This document shows positions 50,154 through 58,734 of a stretch of 64,000 bases of DNA, piece by piece. Origin of the DNA: Belnapia rosea (GTDB lineage: Bacteria > Pseudomonadota > Alphaproteobacteria > Acetobacterales > Acetobacteraceae); contig NZ_FMZX01000001.1 of assembly GCF_900101615.1 (NCBI RefSeq), positions 558,001 to 622,000 on the forward strand, written 5' to 3'. The notes beneath the pieces were generated by a model, which saw only the letters and a list, made by a program, of their open reading frames with translations, did no database searches and was not told where the DNA came from. Each line of letters begins with the position of its first letter. Position 1 is the stretch's first letter. The position numbers were made by a program, and so were the translations under genes.

Positions 50154-50984
50154 TCAACGGGAGCGCGAATGACGGCCAAGGACCGTGCTGCCGATGATGG
50201 TCAGGGTCAGGGTGACGACGAGGAGGATGAAGGCGAGGGCGGCGCCGAAGGGCCAGTTGGTGCCCCGCACGAACTGGTCGTAGACGGCGGGCGCCATCAT
50301 CTTGAACTGCGGCCCGCCGAGCAGGACGGGCGTCGCATAGGCATTCATGCAGAGGATGAAGACGAGGACGCAGCCGGCGGCGACGCCGGGCAGGGCGAGG
50401 GGCAGCACCACGCGGCGGAAGCCGGTGAGCGGCCCGGCGCCGAGATTGGCCGCCGCCTCCTCCACCTGGCGGGGGATGCCCTCGATCACCGCGGCGAGGG
50501 TCAGGATCATATAGGGCGCGACGACGGCCAGGATGCCGGCGATGACGGCGCCCGTGGTGTAGAGCAGGGCCAGCGGCTCCGTGATGAGGCCGAGGCTGCG
50601 CAGCGCGGCGTTGATGGCGCCGTCGCGGCCGAGCAGCGCCATCCAGCCGGCGGCGCGCACCACATTGCCGACCAGCAGCGGGAAGAGCGTCAGGATGACG
50701 GCGAGGCTCTTCCAGCGGCTCTGCATCCGCGCGAGCCAATAGGCGGCAGGGAAGCCGAGCAGCAGGGCCAGCAGGGTGCAGGCCAGCGCCACGCCGAGCG
50801 TCGTCCCCAGCACATCGCGGTAATAGGGGTCGGCGATGGCGCGGAGGTAGTTCTCGGCGGTCAGCGCCTCCTGCATCATCTGCGCGGCGCTGTACTCGTT
50901 GAGGCTGATGCGGAACAGCATCGCCATGGGCGCGACCAGCAGCCCGAGCACCAGCAGCGTCGCCGGCAGGAGGAGGGCGGCCAT
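50154..50984 (-). CDS. ABC transporter permease, polyamine/Fe3+ type (PotB-like)
   Basis: 276 residues with six hydrophobic segments and the permease EAA loop EEAAANLGAGPLTGFRRVVLPLALPGV. Follows the receptor gene by 14 bp. With the second permease and ATPase it forms an importer of the PotABCD type. Last gene of the leftward operon permease-ATPase-receptor-permease. The ligand could be a polyamine, opine or similar cation. Confidence 0.88.
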   Translation of the reverse strand: MAALLLPATLLVLGLLVAPMAMLFRISLNEYSAAQMMQEALTAENYLRAIADPYYRDVLGTTLGVALACTLLALLLGFPAAYWLARMQSRWKSLAVILTLFPLLVGNVVRAAGWMALLGRDGAINAALRSLGLITEPLALLYTTGAVIAGILAVVAPYMILTLAAVIEGIPRQVEEAAANLGAGPLTGFRRVVLPLALPGVAAGCVLVFILCMNAYATPVLLGGPQFKMMAPAVYDQFVRGTNWPFGAALAFILLVVTLTLTIIGSTVLGRHSRSR

Positions 50985-50998
50985 GCCTGCGACCCGGC

Positions 50999-52018
50999 CT
51001 AGCGCTTGAACTCCTTGTTCCAGAAATCGATCAGCGCGACCTGGTTCCTGGCGATGTACTCGTAGTCCGGCGTGCGGAGCTTGGCCTGCTGTTCCGGCGT
51101 GAGGCTGATCTGCCTGGCAAGCTCCGGCGGGAGCTGGGCATCGGTCACCGTCGGCGCATAGCCCATGCGGTCGGCGAAGGCGGTCTGGGCGCGGGCGTCG
51201 AGGGCGGCGTTGAGATAGGCCATGGCGCCGTCACGGTTGCGGGCGTTCTTCGGCACGGCCATCTCGAAGCAGATGCTGGTGGCGCCCTCGGCCGGCACCG
51301 CATGCTCGACCGGGATGCCGGCCTTCTTCCACATGAAGCCGCGGGCGAGCCACATGATGGTCAGCCAGACCTCCTCCGACTTCAGCGCCGCCGCCAGCGC
51401 CTCGTTCGAGGGATAGACCTTCACGTCGAGGCTGCGGAGCTCCATCAGCTTCTTCTTGCCCGGCTCGTAGTCGTGCTCGGTCCCGCCGGCGACCAGGGAG
51501 GCGGCCTCCATGTTCTGCAGGTGGAGGATGTCGACCAGCCCGACGCGGCCGCGGTATTTCGGGTCCCACAGATCGGCATAGGCCTGGGGTGGCGTCGGGA
51601 CCTTGGCCGGGTTGTAGAGGATGACCTTCGCCGAATAGATGTGTGGCGCGGAGTAGGGCCGCTTCAGCGAGGGGATGGCACGGGCGAGGTTGGGCACCCG
51701 GCCCTCCTCCACCGGCTCGAAGACGCCCTGCTGCGCCATGGTGAACATGTCCACATCCGAGAGGCAGCAGACATCCATGCTGCCGCGGCGGGCCTGGCGC
51801 TCGGCGATCAGCTTGGTCTTGCGCGGGTCCTGCGGGCCGACATCCTGCACCACCTCGAGCCCGCGGGGCCCGAGGATCGGCTTGTCGATATTGGCGGCGA
51901 GCAGGTCGCCATAGTCGCCCCCCCAGGTGCCGACCACGACCTGGCCGGATTGCGCGGTGGCGAGGCCGGGCAGGCCGGCGGTGAGGGCGGCGGCGAGGGC
52001 GCTGCGGCGCGTGAACAT
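50999..52018 (-). CDS. ABC transporter solute receptor, PotD-like (extracellular family 1)
   Basis: 339 residues from the ATG at 52018. Signal peptide (FTRRSALAAALTAGLPGLATAQ region; twin-arginine-like start), then VVVGTWGGDYGDLLAANID and YSAKVILYNPAKVPTPPQAYADLWDPKYRGRV segments typical of polyamine/opine receptors. Periplasmic component of the transporter encoded on both sides; 20 bp after the ATPase gene. Confidence 0.86.
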   Translation of the reverse strand: MFTRRSALAAALTAGLPGLATAQSGQVVVGTWGGDYGDLLAANIDKPILGPRGLEVVQDVGPQDPRKTKLIAERQARRGSMDVCCLSDVDMFTMAQQGVFEPVEEGRVPNLARAIPSLKRPYSAPHIYSAKVILYNPAKVPTPPQAYADLWDPKYRGRVGLVDILHLQNMEAASLVAGGTEHDYEPGKKKLMELRSLDVKVYPSNEALAAALKSEEVWLTIMWLARGFMWKKAGIPVEHAVPAEGATSICFEMAVPKNARNRDGAMAYLNAALDARAQTAFADRMGYAPTVTDAQLPPELARQISLTPEQQAKLRTPDYEYIARNQVALIDFWNKEFKR

Positions 52019-52038
52019 GCGGGGGTCTCCGGCGGGGG

Positions 52039-53115
52039 TCAGGGGGTGTCGTCGGGCAGGTCGCCCGGCTCGGCGGGCAGCAGCCGCGCCTCGGCGGGAT
52101 CCCAATGGGCGAGGACGGCATCGCCGGGGGCCAGGGCGCGGTGCCGGCTGGATTCGGGCGGTGTCGGGGCGATGGCGACCAGCGGCGTGCCGCCGAGGTC
52201 GAGATGGTATTCGGTCTGCGCGCCGAGATAGGTGACGGTGGCGAGGCGCGCCGGCAACCCTTCGCCTTCGGTGGCAACGGCGATGCGCTCCGGCCGGAGG
52301 GCGAGCACGCTGGCCCCAGGCGCCGGCGCGGCGAGGCAGGGCAGCAGGGCGCCGCCATGCGCGCGGAAATGGCCCGGCCCTTCGGGCGCACCGCGCAGCA
52401 GGTTGCAGCGGCCGATGAAGCCGGCGACGAAGGCATCGGCCGGGCGTTCGTAGAGATCCTCGGCCGTGCCGGTCTGGCGCACCCGGCCGCGCTCCATCAC
52501 CACCAACCGATCAGCCATGGTCAGCGCCTCCTCCTGGTCATGGGTGACGAAGAGGGTGGTGAGGCCGAGGCGCTGTTGCAGGGCGCGGATCTCGAAGCGG
52601 ACCTCGGCGCGCAGCTTGGCGTCGAGGTTGGAGAGCGGCTCGTCCAGCAGGAAGACGGCAGGGTTGACGACGAGTGCGCGGGCCAGCGCCACGCGCTGCT
52701 GCTGGCCGCCGGAGAGCTGGCGGGGCAGGCGGTCCGCCATGCCGTCCAGGCGGACGAGGCGCAGCGCCTCGCGCACGCGGGTCTCGCGCTCGGCGCGGCC
52801 TATCTTCCGCATCTCGAGGCCGAAGGCGACATTCTGCCCGACCGTCATATGCGGGAAGAGGGCGTAGGACTGGAAGACCATGCCCGTGTTGCGGCCATGC
52901 GGCGGGGTGCGTGTCACGTCCTGCCCGGCGATGAGCACGCGGCCGCCGCTCGGCGGGATGAAGCCGGCGACCATCCGCAGGGTCGTCGTCTTGCCGCAGC
53001 CGGAGGGGCCGAGCAGCGCCACCAGCTCGCCCTCGGCGACGTCGAGGTCGACGCGCTCCACGGCGGTGGTGGCGCCGTAGCGGCGGCTCAGCGCGTCGAG
53101 GGTGAGGGTGCCCAT
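52039..53115 (-). CDS. ABC transporter ATP-binding protein, PotA-like
   Basis: 358 residues. Walker A GPSGCGKTT, signature LSGGQQQRVALARAL, Walker B FLLDEPLSNLD, switch His in VTHDQEEALTMADR, and a C-terminal TOBE-type regulatory domain (VLALRPERIAV). Energises the importer from the cytoplasm. Starts 2 bp after the upstream permease gene. Confidence 0.93.
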   Translation of the reverse strand: MGTLTLDALSRRYGATTAVERVDLDVAEGELVALLGPSGCGKTTTLRMVAGFIPPSGGRVLIAGQDVTRTPPHGRNTGMVFQSYALFPHMTVGQNVAFGLEMRKIGRAERETRVREALRLVRLDGMADRLPRQLSGGQQQRVALARALVVNPAVFLLDEPLSNLDAKLRAEVRFEIRALQQRLGLTTLFVTHDQEEALTMADRLVVMERGRVRQTGTAEDLYERPADAFVAGFIGRCNLLRGAPEGPGHFRAHGGALLPCLAAPAPGASVLALRPERIAVATEGEGLPARLATVTYLGAQTEYHLDLGGTPLVAIAPTPPESSRHRALAPGDAVLAHWDPAEARLLPAEPGDLPDDTP

Positions 53116-53117
53116 GC

Positions 53118-53930
53118 TCAGACTACGCGGCTCAGCGAGACGAAGCGGTCCGTGATCAGCATCAGCGCGCCGACCAGAAGGATCTGCACCGTGGCGACGG
53201 CGGCCAGCGTTGGGTCCACGCGGAATTCCAGGTAGTTCAGCATGGCGACGGGCAGGGTGGTGCGGCCCGGGCCGACCAGCAGCAGAGTGAGCTCAAGATT
53301 CTCGAAGCTCTGGATGAAGCTGAAGAGACAGGCGGCAACGACGCCGGGCCGCAGCATCGGCAGCGTGACGCGACGGAAGACGGTAAGGGGACGGGCGCCG
53401 AGATTGGCGGCTGCCTCCTCCACCGCCGCATCCAGCCCCTGCAGCGAGGCGGAGACGAGGCGGACGGTCCAGGGGATGGTGAGCAGCGCATGCGCGGCGA
53501 CGAGGCCGGCCATGGTGCCCTTGATGTCGTCATCCACCCAGAATTCGGCACGGACGTAGAAGAGGTAGAGCGCGGTGCCGGCGACGACACCGGGGACGGC
53601 GAGCGGGCCGAGCAGCAGGGTGTTCAACGCGCCGCGCAGCCCGCCGAGCCGGGCGCGGGCCAGGGCGAGCGCGGCGGCGGTGCCGAGCGGGACGCCGATG
53701 GCCGTGGCGGCCAGCGCCACCTGCAGCGAGGTGACGAAGCCGCGGGCGAATTCCCGCCTCTCCCAGGCATTGGCATACCAGGCAAGGGTGACGCCCTCGG
53801 GCGGGAAGGAGACGATCTCCTGCGCGAAGACGCTGATGACGATGACGGCGAGCACCGGCGCCAGGACAAGCCCATAGGCCCCCGTCACCGCCAGCCCGAA
53901 CAGCCCCCTCTGCAGGTGCGACCCTGCCAT
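53118..53930 (-). CDS. ABC transporter permease, polyamine/Fe3+ type (PotC-like)
   Basis: 270 residues from the ATG at 53930 (the open frame extends further up, but homology and the basic N-terminus begin at MAGSHLQRG). Six hydrophobic segments and the EAA loop EEAAANLGARPLTVFRRVTLPMLRPGV. First gene of the leftward operon; second transmembrane subunit of the importer. Divergent from the receptor gene at 54048, with a 117-base gap. Confidence 0.88.
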   Translation of the reverse strand: MAGSHLQRGLFGLAVTGAYGLVLAPVLAVIVISVFAQEIVSFPPEGVTLAWYANAWERREFARGFVTSLQVALAATAIGVPLGTAAALALARARLGGLRGALNTLLLGPLAVPGVVAGTALYLFYVRAEFWVDDDIKGTMAGLVAAHALLTIPWTVRLVSASLQGLDAAVEEAAANLGARPLTVFRRVTLPMLRPGVVAACLFSFIQSFENLELTLLLVGPGRTTLPVAMLNYLEFRVDPTLAAVATVQILLVGALMLITDRFVSLSRVV

Positions 53931-54047
53931 CAACGCCCCCTTTCGCCTCCCGCGGCACAACCTGCTGAGGGAATCGGCGGGGGTCAAGCGGCTGGCGGAA
54001 TGCTTCGGCCTCGGCCATCATGCGGAAAACCCGGGAGGTTACAGCCG

Positions 54048-55274
54048 ATGACGTTCACCCGCCGCCGGGCCCTGGGCGGCGCAGCCGCGGCGCTGCCGCT
54101 GCGTGCCTTCGCCCAGCCGCGCGACCCCAACACCATCCGCATCGGCGTGCTGGCGGATTTCTCAGGTCCCTACCGGGATACCTCCGGCCCCACCTCGGTC
54201 GCCTGCGCGCAGCAGGCGGTGGAGGATAGCGGGCTGCTGGCGCGCGGCTTCAAGGTCGAGGTGGTGCAGGCTGACCATCAGAACCGTCCCGACGCCGCAC
54301 TCGCCCTCTGCCGGCGCTGGTTCGACCAGGACAGCGTCGACATGGTTTGCGAGGTCAACAACAGCGCCATTGCGCTCGCCGTCGCCAACCTGGCGCGGGA
54401 GAAGGACAAGGTGCAGCTGGCCTCCGGCGCGGCCTCGAGCGTCCTGACCGGCGAGAGCTGCAGCCCGAACACCATCCAATGGACCTATGACACCTGGATG
54501 TTCGCCAATGCCGTCGGCACGGCGACGGTGCAGGCGGGCGGCGACAGCTGGTACTTCCTCACCGCCGATTACGGCTTCGGCCACCAGATGGAGCGCGACA
54601 CCGGCCGCTTCGTCCAGGCGGCGGGCGGCAAGGTGCTGGGCAGCGCGCGGTTCCCCTTTCCGGGCACCACGGATTTCTCGGCCTTCCTGCTGCAGGCCCA
54701 GGCCTCGCGCGCCAAGATCGTGGGCCTCGCCACCGCCGCGGCGGATACGGTGAACTGCATCAAGCAGGCGAGGGAATTCGGCCTCGGCCGGCGTGGGCAG
54801 AAGCTGGCGGGCCTCGTCATGTTCACCACCGACATTCATGCGATCGGGCTCGACGCGGCGCAGGGGCTGTTGCTCTCCGAGGTCTTCTACTGGGACCTCA
54901 ATGACCGCACCCGTGCCTTCCTCAACCGGGTGAAGCCCAAGGCGCCGCAGAATTGGCCGAACCAGGAACATGCCGGGACCTACTCAGCCTGCCTGCACTA
55001 CCTGAAGGCCGTGGCGGAGCTGGGGGCGGCGCGTGCCAAGGCAAGCGGACTTGAGGTCGTGCAGCGGATGAAGGCGATGCCGACCGATGACGACTGCTTC
55101 GGTCCCGGTACGATCCGGGCGGATGGGCGGAAGATCCACCCCGCCTATCTGTTCGAGGTGAAGTCACCGGCCGAGAGCCGGGGCCCCTGGGACTACTACA
55201 AGCTGGTTGGGACGGTGCCGGCCGAGAAGGCTTTCCGGCCCCTGGAGGAGGGCGGCTGCCCACTGGTGCGGTAG
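54048..55274 (+). CDS. Branched-chain amino-acid-type ABC solute receptor (periplasmic-binding family 6)
   Basis: 408 residues from the ATG at 54048 with GGGAGG upstream. Twin-arginine-type signal (TRRRALGGAAAALPL), then NTIRIGVLADFSGPYRDTSGP, ALALCRRWFDQDSVDMV, NEHAGTYSACLHY-like late region, and a C-terminal DDDCFGPGTIRADGRKIHPAYLFEVK. Family members bind amino acids, amides or aromatic acids. Its LivHMGF permease and ATPase genes are not in this window. Followed by a hairpin and then tRNA-Ser. Confidence 0.87.
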   Translation: MTFTRRRALGGAAAALPLRAFAQPRDPNTIRIGVLADFSGPYRDTSGPTSVACAQQAVEDSGLLARGFKVEVVQADHQNRPDAALALCRRWFDQDSVDMVCEVNNSAIALAVANLAREKDKVQLASGAASSVLTGESCSPNTIQWTYDTWMFANAVGTATVQAGGDSWYFLTADYGFGHQMERDTGRFVQAAGGKVLGSARFPFPGTTDFSAFLLQAQASRAKIVGLATAAADTVNCIKQAREFGLGRRGQKLAGLVMFTTDIHAIGLDAAQGLLLSEVFYWDLNDRTRAFLNRVKPKAPQNWPNQEHAGTYSACLHYLKAVAELGAARAKASGLEVVQRMKAMPTDDDCFGPGTIRADGRKIHPAYLFEVKSPAESRGPWDYYKLVGTVPAEKAFRPLEEGGCPLVR

Positions 55275-55286
55275 CCTCCTCGCGGA

Positions 55287-55324
55287 TGCCTCAAGGCTCC
55301 TCCGTGGGGTTTGACCTTGAGGCA
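55287..55324 (+). terminator. Inverted repeat after the receptor gene
   Basis: TGCCTCAAGG (55287-55296) and CCTTGAGGCA (55315-55324) form a perfect 10-bp stem with an 18-base loop, followed by CCCCTTCT. It lies 12 bp after the stop of the receptor gene and 51 bp before the tRNA, so it plausibly ends the mRNA. Confidence 0.5.
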
Positions 55325-55375
55325 CCCCTTCTGTATGTACCCGCTTGCATGCGTCGTGAGCCGTGCTGCACCTGC

Positions 55376-55468
55376 GGAGGGGTGGCCGAGTGGCTGAAGG
55401 CGACGGTTTGCTAAACCGTTATAGGGGGTCAACCTCTATCGTGGGTTCGAATCCCATCCCCTCCGCCA
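55376..55468 (+). tRNA. tRNA-Ser(GCU)
   Basis: Complete class II tRNA. Acceptor GGAGGGG (55376-55382) pairs with CCCCTCC (55458-55464), then discriminator G and encoded CCA. The D region GTGGCCGAGTGG-type, anticodon loop TTGCTAA giving anticodon GCT, a long variable arm (AGGGGGTCAACCTCT region) and T arm GTGGG-TTCGAAT-CCCAT are all visible. It reads AGC/AGU serine codons. No integrase or attachment-site duplication is seen next to it. Confidence 0.97.
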
Positions 55469-55643
55469 TTCCGATGGCTTAGCTGCGGCCTGTTCCCTTT
55501 GTGCATGATGGTTTGCGAGCGTTCGGGATGTCCTCCCGGATGTGTCCATCTGCGGACTTCAGCCGTCCCGAGGGATTGCTTGATGCTGTGGCCACCGAGC
55601 TAGTAGCGGGCGTACCGGATACCACCCCGCCGGGTGGTGCCAC

Positions 55644-56114
55644 TCAGACCGGCCGGCTGCCCCGGAAGCGCATATAGGCTCGGCGCCCTCCTGTGCCGTC
55701 GAAGGCTACGACATCGTAGGTGTCGTCCGGCTCGCCGGGCACCTCCATCCCCGGAGAGCCGGTTGGCATGGCGGGTACGGCCAGGCCGCGCAGGCCCGCC
55801 GGGCGCTCCCCCAATAGCCGGAGCACGGCCTGGGCGGGCACATGCCCCTCCAGCGCATAGCCCTCTATCAGGCCCGCATGGCAGGAGAGCAGGTCCGACG
55901 GAATGCCGAGCATGCGGCGGACAGGCGCCGCCGAGGCCACGAGGTTGTCCTCGACCTGGAACCCGGCTGCCCTCATATGCTCGACCCAGCCGGTGCAGCA
56001 GCCGCAATTCGGATCGCGCCAGACCCGAAGCAGCGGCCTGCCGGCGGGCTGGCCAGAAGCACCGTGGGTCGTCCCGGTCGCGGCGAGCGCCGCCAGGACA
56101 TGCCGCCGTCTCAT
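55644..56114 (-). CDS. DUF411 protein, exported, possible metal-binding
   Basis: 156 residues from the ATG at 56114. N-terminal RRRHVLAALAATG looks like a (twin-arginine) export signal. The DUF411 core follows: LLRVWRDPNCGCCTGWVEHM with a CxCC cysteine cluster, MLGIPSDLLSCHAGLIEGYALEGHVPAQA and GLAVPAMPTGSPGMEV. DUF411 proteins are periplasmic and often linked to copper resistance. Stand-alone gene, divergent from a lipoprotein gene. Confidence 0.85.
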   Translation of the reverse strand: MRRRHVLAALAATGTTHGASGQPAGRPLLRVWRDPNCGCCTGWVEHMRAAGFQVEDNLVASAAPVRRMLGIPSDLLSCHAGLIEGYALEGHVPAQAVLRLLGERPAGLRGLAVPAMPTGSPGMEVPGEPDDTYDVVAFDGTGGRRAYMRFRGSRPV

Positions 56115-56396
56115 CCGTGTATCCTTCTTCGTGCAGCCGGGCGGTCGGCCGGTCCGGCGTGGAGCGGGGAGACCATAGCACCGGCCGCAAAGGGGAAGGC
56201 AGCCGAACATCAGCGCGTCCAGGCCGCCGGGGAGCAGGCGGCGGTGACCGACAGCATAGGCGCGATCTCCTCCATCTGGTCGATGATGCCGACCTCTGTC
56301 AAACCGAGGAAGCCGCTCCGGGTGTCCAACTCGGCGTGGCAGGCCCGGGCCTTGCAAGGGTGGGCCTGCTCCAGTGCCGCCGAGAGGGATGACTGC

Positions 56397-57476
56397 ATGC
56401 ACGCCTGCGGCCGCGCGGCCATCAGGGCCAAGGCCGACCGGAACGCCCGGGTCCTTCGGCACCGTCGCCTGGCCCCCGGCGCTGTCGCCGCGCTTGCCCT
56501 CGCGCTTCTCGGCGGCTGCGGATCGCTGTCTGGGCCGAAAGGCGAGGAGGTGGTGAGCGGGTTCGACCGGGTCTGCGCGCCGGTGACGCGGACGCGGCAC
56601 GCCACCGGAATCGAGGTCGTGCCGTCGCCCGAGGCGCTCCGGTCGGCCTCCGCCCGGCTTGAGGCCTGGGGCTTCTCGCGTGACGCCATCGATATCGCCG
56701 AGGTCATCGGTGCCCTGCCCCTGCTGGAGCGGCTGCTCTCGGCCGAGACGGAGGCGGCACGGGCCCGCGGCCCCGATGCCGAGCTCCGGCTGCTGCGCCT
56801 GCGCATGGCCATCTCGGAGCGGATCCAACTGGCCATGCTCGACGTCTCGAGCACGCTCGCCGTGATCGACTGCGAGGGGGAGCGGGGAGACGCGCTGCGT
56901 GTGCGGCTGCAGGCGACGGAGGACCGCCGTGCCCGGCGACTGGGTCTGGCCAGCATCCTGGTCGGCGCGGCGACGGCGGCCCTGTCGGGCGGGCTTTCGC
57001 TGGGTGGCGCCTCGGCGGGCGGGGACATCGCCGGAATCGTCGGTGGTACGACGGAGGCCTCGGTGGCGACCGCCCTGCTGTTCGGGGAAGCCTCCGGCAG
57101 GCTGCGGACCGAGCGCAACCTCCTGCGCGAGGTCTGGGAGCGGCCGCCGCGCTCCGAACTGTTCCCGCGCACGGTCTGGCGATACCTGACGCGGCGCCCG
57201 GTGGATGCGCCGGACCGTTCGGCCCCCGCCGAGACGGTGGCGGCCGAGTGGCGGGCCGGGGAGAGGTTCGGCCCAGCCGGCTCGCAGGCCGAGCGCGACC
57301 GCACCCTGCTGCTGTTCGGAGCGGGCGGCACCTACACGGTCCAGGAGCTGGAGATGCGGGACGCGATGCTGGACCTGCTGGAGGCGAGCATCGCGCTGAT
57401 GAGCGAGACGCTGCGGATCCTGGTGATTGAGCTGGGCGAGCGTCCCTTCGCGGAGGGGCCCGGCGCAGGAGGATGA
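56397..57476 (+). CDS. Predicted lipoprotein of unknown function
   Basis: 359 residues from the ATG at 56397, preceded by GAGAGGG 8 bases upstream. An arginine-rich N-terminus, a hydrophobic stretch and the lipobox LLGGC show a lipoprotein signal. The mature part is charged and helical, with a small-residue hydrophobic patch in the middle (ATAALSGGLSLGGASAGG) that could be a membrane-associated hairpin. I recognise no family. It has high-GC codon usage like its neighbours. No co-directional partner is close (next gene 347 bp away). Confidence 0.6.
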   Translation: MHACGRAAIRAKADRNARVLRHRRLAPGAVAALALALLGGCGSLSGPKGEEVVSGFDRVCAPVTRTRHATGIEVVPSPEALRSASARLEAWGFSRDAIDIAEVIGALPLLERLLSAETEAARARGPDAELRLLRLRMAISERIQLAMLDVSSTLAVIDCEGERGDALRVRLQATEDRRARRLGLASILVGAATAALSGGLSLGGASAGGDIAGIVGGTTEASVATALLFGEASGRLRTERNLLREVWERPPRSELFPRTVWRYLTRRPVDAPDRSAPAETVAAEWRAGERFGPAGSQAERDRTLLLFGAGGTYTVQELEMRDAMLDLLEASIALMSETLRILVIELGERPFAEGPGAGG

Positions 57477-57823
57477 ACTGCCGGCCTGCCACGCTGAAGC
57501 GCCCGAAGCCAGTCGCCGCGCAATTCTTGCAGGCAGGGCGCGGCATGCGCGTTCCCTCTGATCGGCGCGGCGAACCGGCGGTGTAGGAGAGGAGGATGGG
57601 TCGTCCTTCCCCACGAACCAGTCGTTTTCATCCTTTGGATAAATGTAATAACGAGGCCTGTCTCGGGCTTTCCGTAATGGACCGTCTTCAGTACAAAATC
57701 ACGTTCAGGGTTTTCAGCCCCAGCAATACAATTCACCGACGCCATTATATTCCCTGATGTTCCGCATCCGGCCTGTTTCCTGTGCCGTAAGGCAGCTGGG
57801 TCCATACGACCCAGGAGGAAGAC
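57477..57823. other. 347-base intergenic region upstream of the CHRD gene
   Basis: No gene seen on either strand. Composition is less GC-rich than the surroundings from about 57600 on, with A/T-rich stretches (TATATT at 57746-57751 is a possible -10). Its last bases hold a hairpin (CTGGGTC/GACCCAG, 57796-57814) whose 3' arm runs into the AGGAGGA ribosome site of the CHRD gene. Confidence 0.4.
57796..57814 (+). promoter_or_regulatory. Leader hairpin touching the CHRD gene ribosome site
   Basis: CTGGGTC and GACCCAG form a perfect 7-bp stem with a 5-base CATAC loop. The stem's last two bases (AG) are the first bases of the AGGAGGA ribosome site, 10 bases before the ATG at 57824. It may stabilise the 5' end of the message or modulate initiation. 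Confidence 0.4.
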
Positions 57824-58558
57824 ATGGCACACGATACCTACGTCCAGGATGGCAAGCTGCTTTACTCGACCGACCTGACGGCGTTGAACAATTCGGGCGT
57901 TGACGGCCGGGCCGTGCTGCTGATCGACCAGGACACCCGCACCCTGACAGTGGACATCCAGGCCAGCGGCCTGGAGCCGGGCCCGATGCACATCCAGCAC
58001 ATCCACGGCTTCAATGACGACACCGACGCCAAGTCGCCCACCATCGCCCAGGACAGCGACGGGGACGGCTTCGTGGAACTGGCGGAAGGGCTCGCCACCT
58101 ACGGCCCGATCCAACTCAACCTCACGCTGAACCCCGAGAACTCCGCCCATGACCATGGCACGGACGGCCATGATCACACGGACGAGGCGATGTTCCCGAC
58201 CGTTGGCGCCGACGGCAAGCTCAGCTACCGCGAGGTTTTCACCTTCGCGGCCGACGATCCGAACGCGAGTGCGATCCTCGACGGCATCACGCCGCTCGAG
58301 GCCAAGGAGATCGTCATCCATGGCCTGACCACCAACGCCAACCAAGGCGCCGGTACGACCGGCGAGGTGGATGGCACGGACGGGTACAAGCTGGTCCTGC
58401 CCGTTGCGTCGGGTGAGCTCAGCGGCGTGGCCCCAGCCGCCGACGTGCTTGCGGCGGTGGACGACCTTGGGCTCAACCCGAACGACGTGGTCGACTGGAA
58501 CGCCATCGCCGCCCATGTCACGGAAAACTTCGAGGCAACCGGGCAGTGGTACCTGTGA
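57824..58558 (+). CDS. CHRD-like domain protein with an EF-hand-type loop
   Basis: 244 residues. The N-terminal region (TDLTALNNSGVDGRAVLLID, LTVDIQASGLEPGPMHIQHIHG) matches the CHRD domain. Inside it residues 77-88, DSDGDGFVELAE, fit the EF-hand calcium-loop rule at positions 1, 3, 5, 6, 8, 9 and 12. A His/Asp-rich stretch (HDHGTDGHDHTD, 109-120) may bind metal. No signal peptide is visible, unusual for CHRD proteins, so export by a leaderless (type I-like) route or a cytoplasmic role is possible. Strong ribosome site AGGAGGA; followed by a terminator-like hairpin. Confidence 0.72.
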   Translation: MAHDTYVQDGKLLYSTDLTALNNSGVDGRAVLLIDQDTRTLTVDIQASGLEPGPMHIQHIHGFNDDTDAKSPTIAQDSDGDGFVELAEGLATYGPIQLNLTLNPENSAHDHGTDGHDHTDEAMFPTVGADGKLSYREVFTFAADDPNASAILDGITPLEAKEIVIHGLTTNANQGAGTTGEVDGTDGYKLVLPVASGELSGVAPAADVLAAVDDLGLNPNDVVDWNAIAAHVTENFEATGQWYL

Positions 58559-58589
58559 CCCTGGCGGCACCTTAGCTTCATAGTCCTGG

Positions 58590-58609
58590 CGGGCCGCGCA
58601 AGCGGCCCG
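58590..58609 (+). terminator. Terminator-like hairpin after the CHRD gene
   Basis: CGGGCCGC and GCGGCCCG form a perfect 8-bp stem closed by a GCAA tetraloop, 31 bp after the stop codon. There is no T-tract. Probably the 3' end of the CHRD transcript. Confidence 0.6.
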
Positions 58610-58734
58610 TCAGCGGGAGCCGGGCCCCAGGCTTTGCGAACTGCGGGTATGGGGCATAGAGGAGGTGATCGACGGCGTCGCTGCATTCTCCAAAGCCGCC
58701 ACTTACGCTCGACGCGAGCCCGGAGTGCCCCCAT

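Noticed and set aside
55376-55643. tRNA-Ser as an integration site
   Set aside because: No integrase, no repeated tRNA 3' end and no composition change downstream within view.
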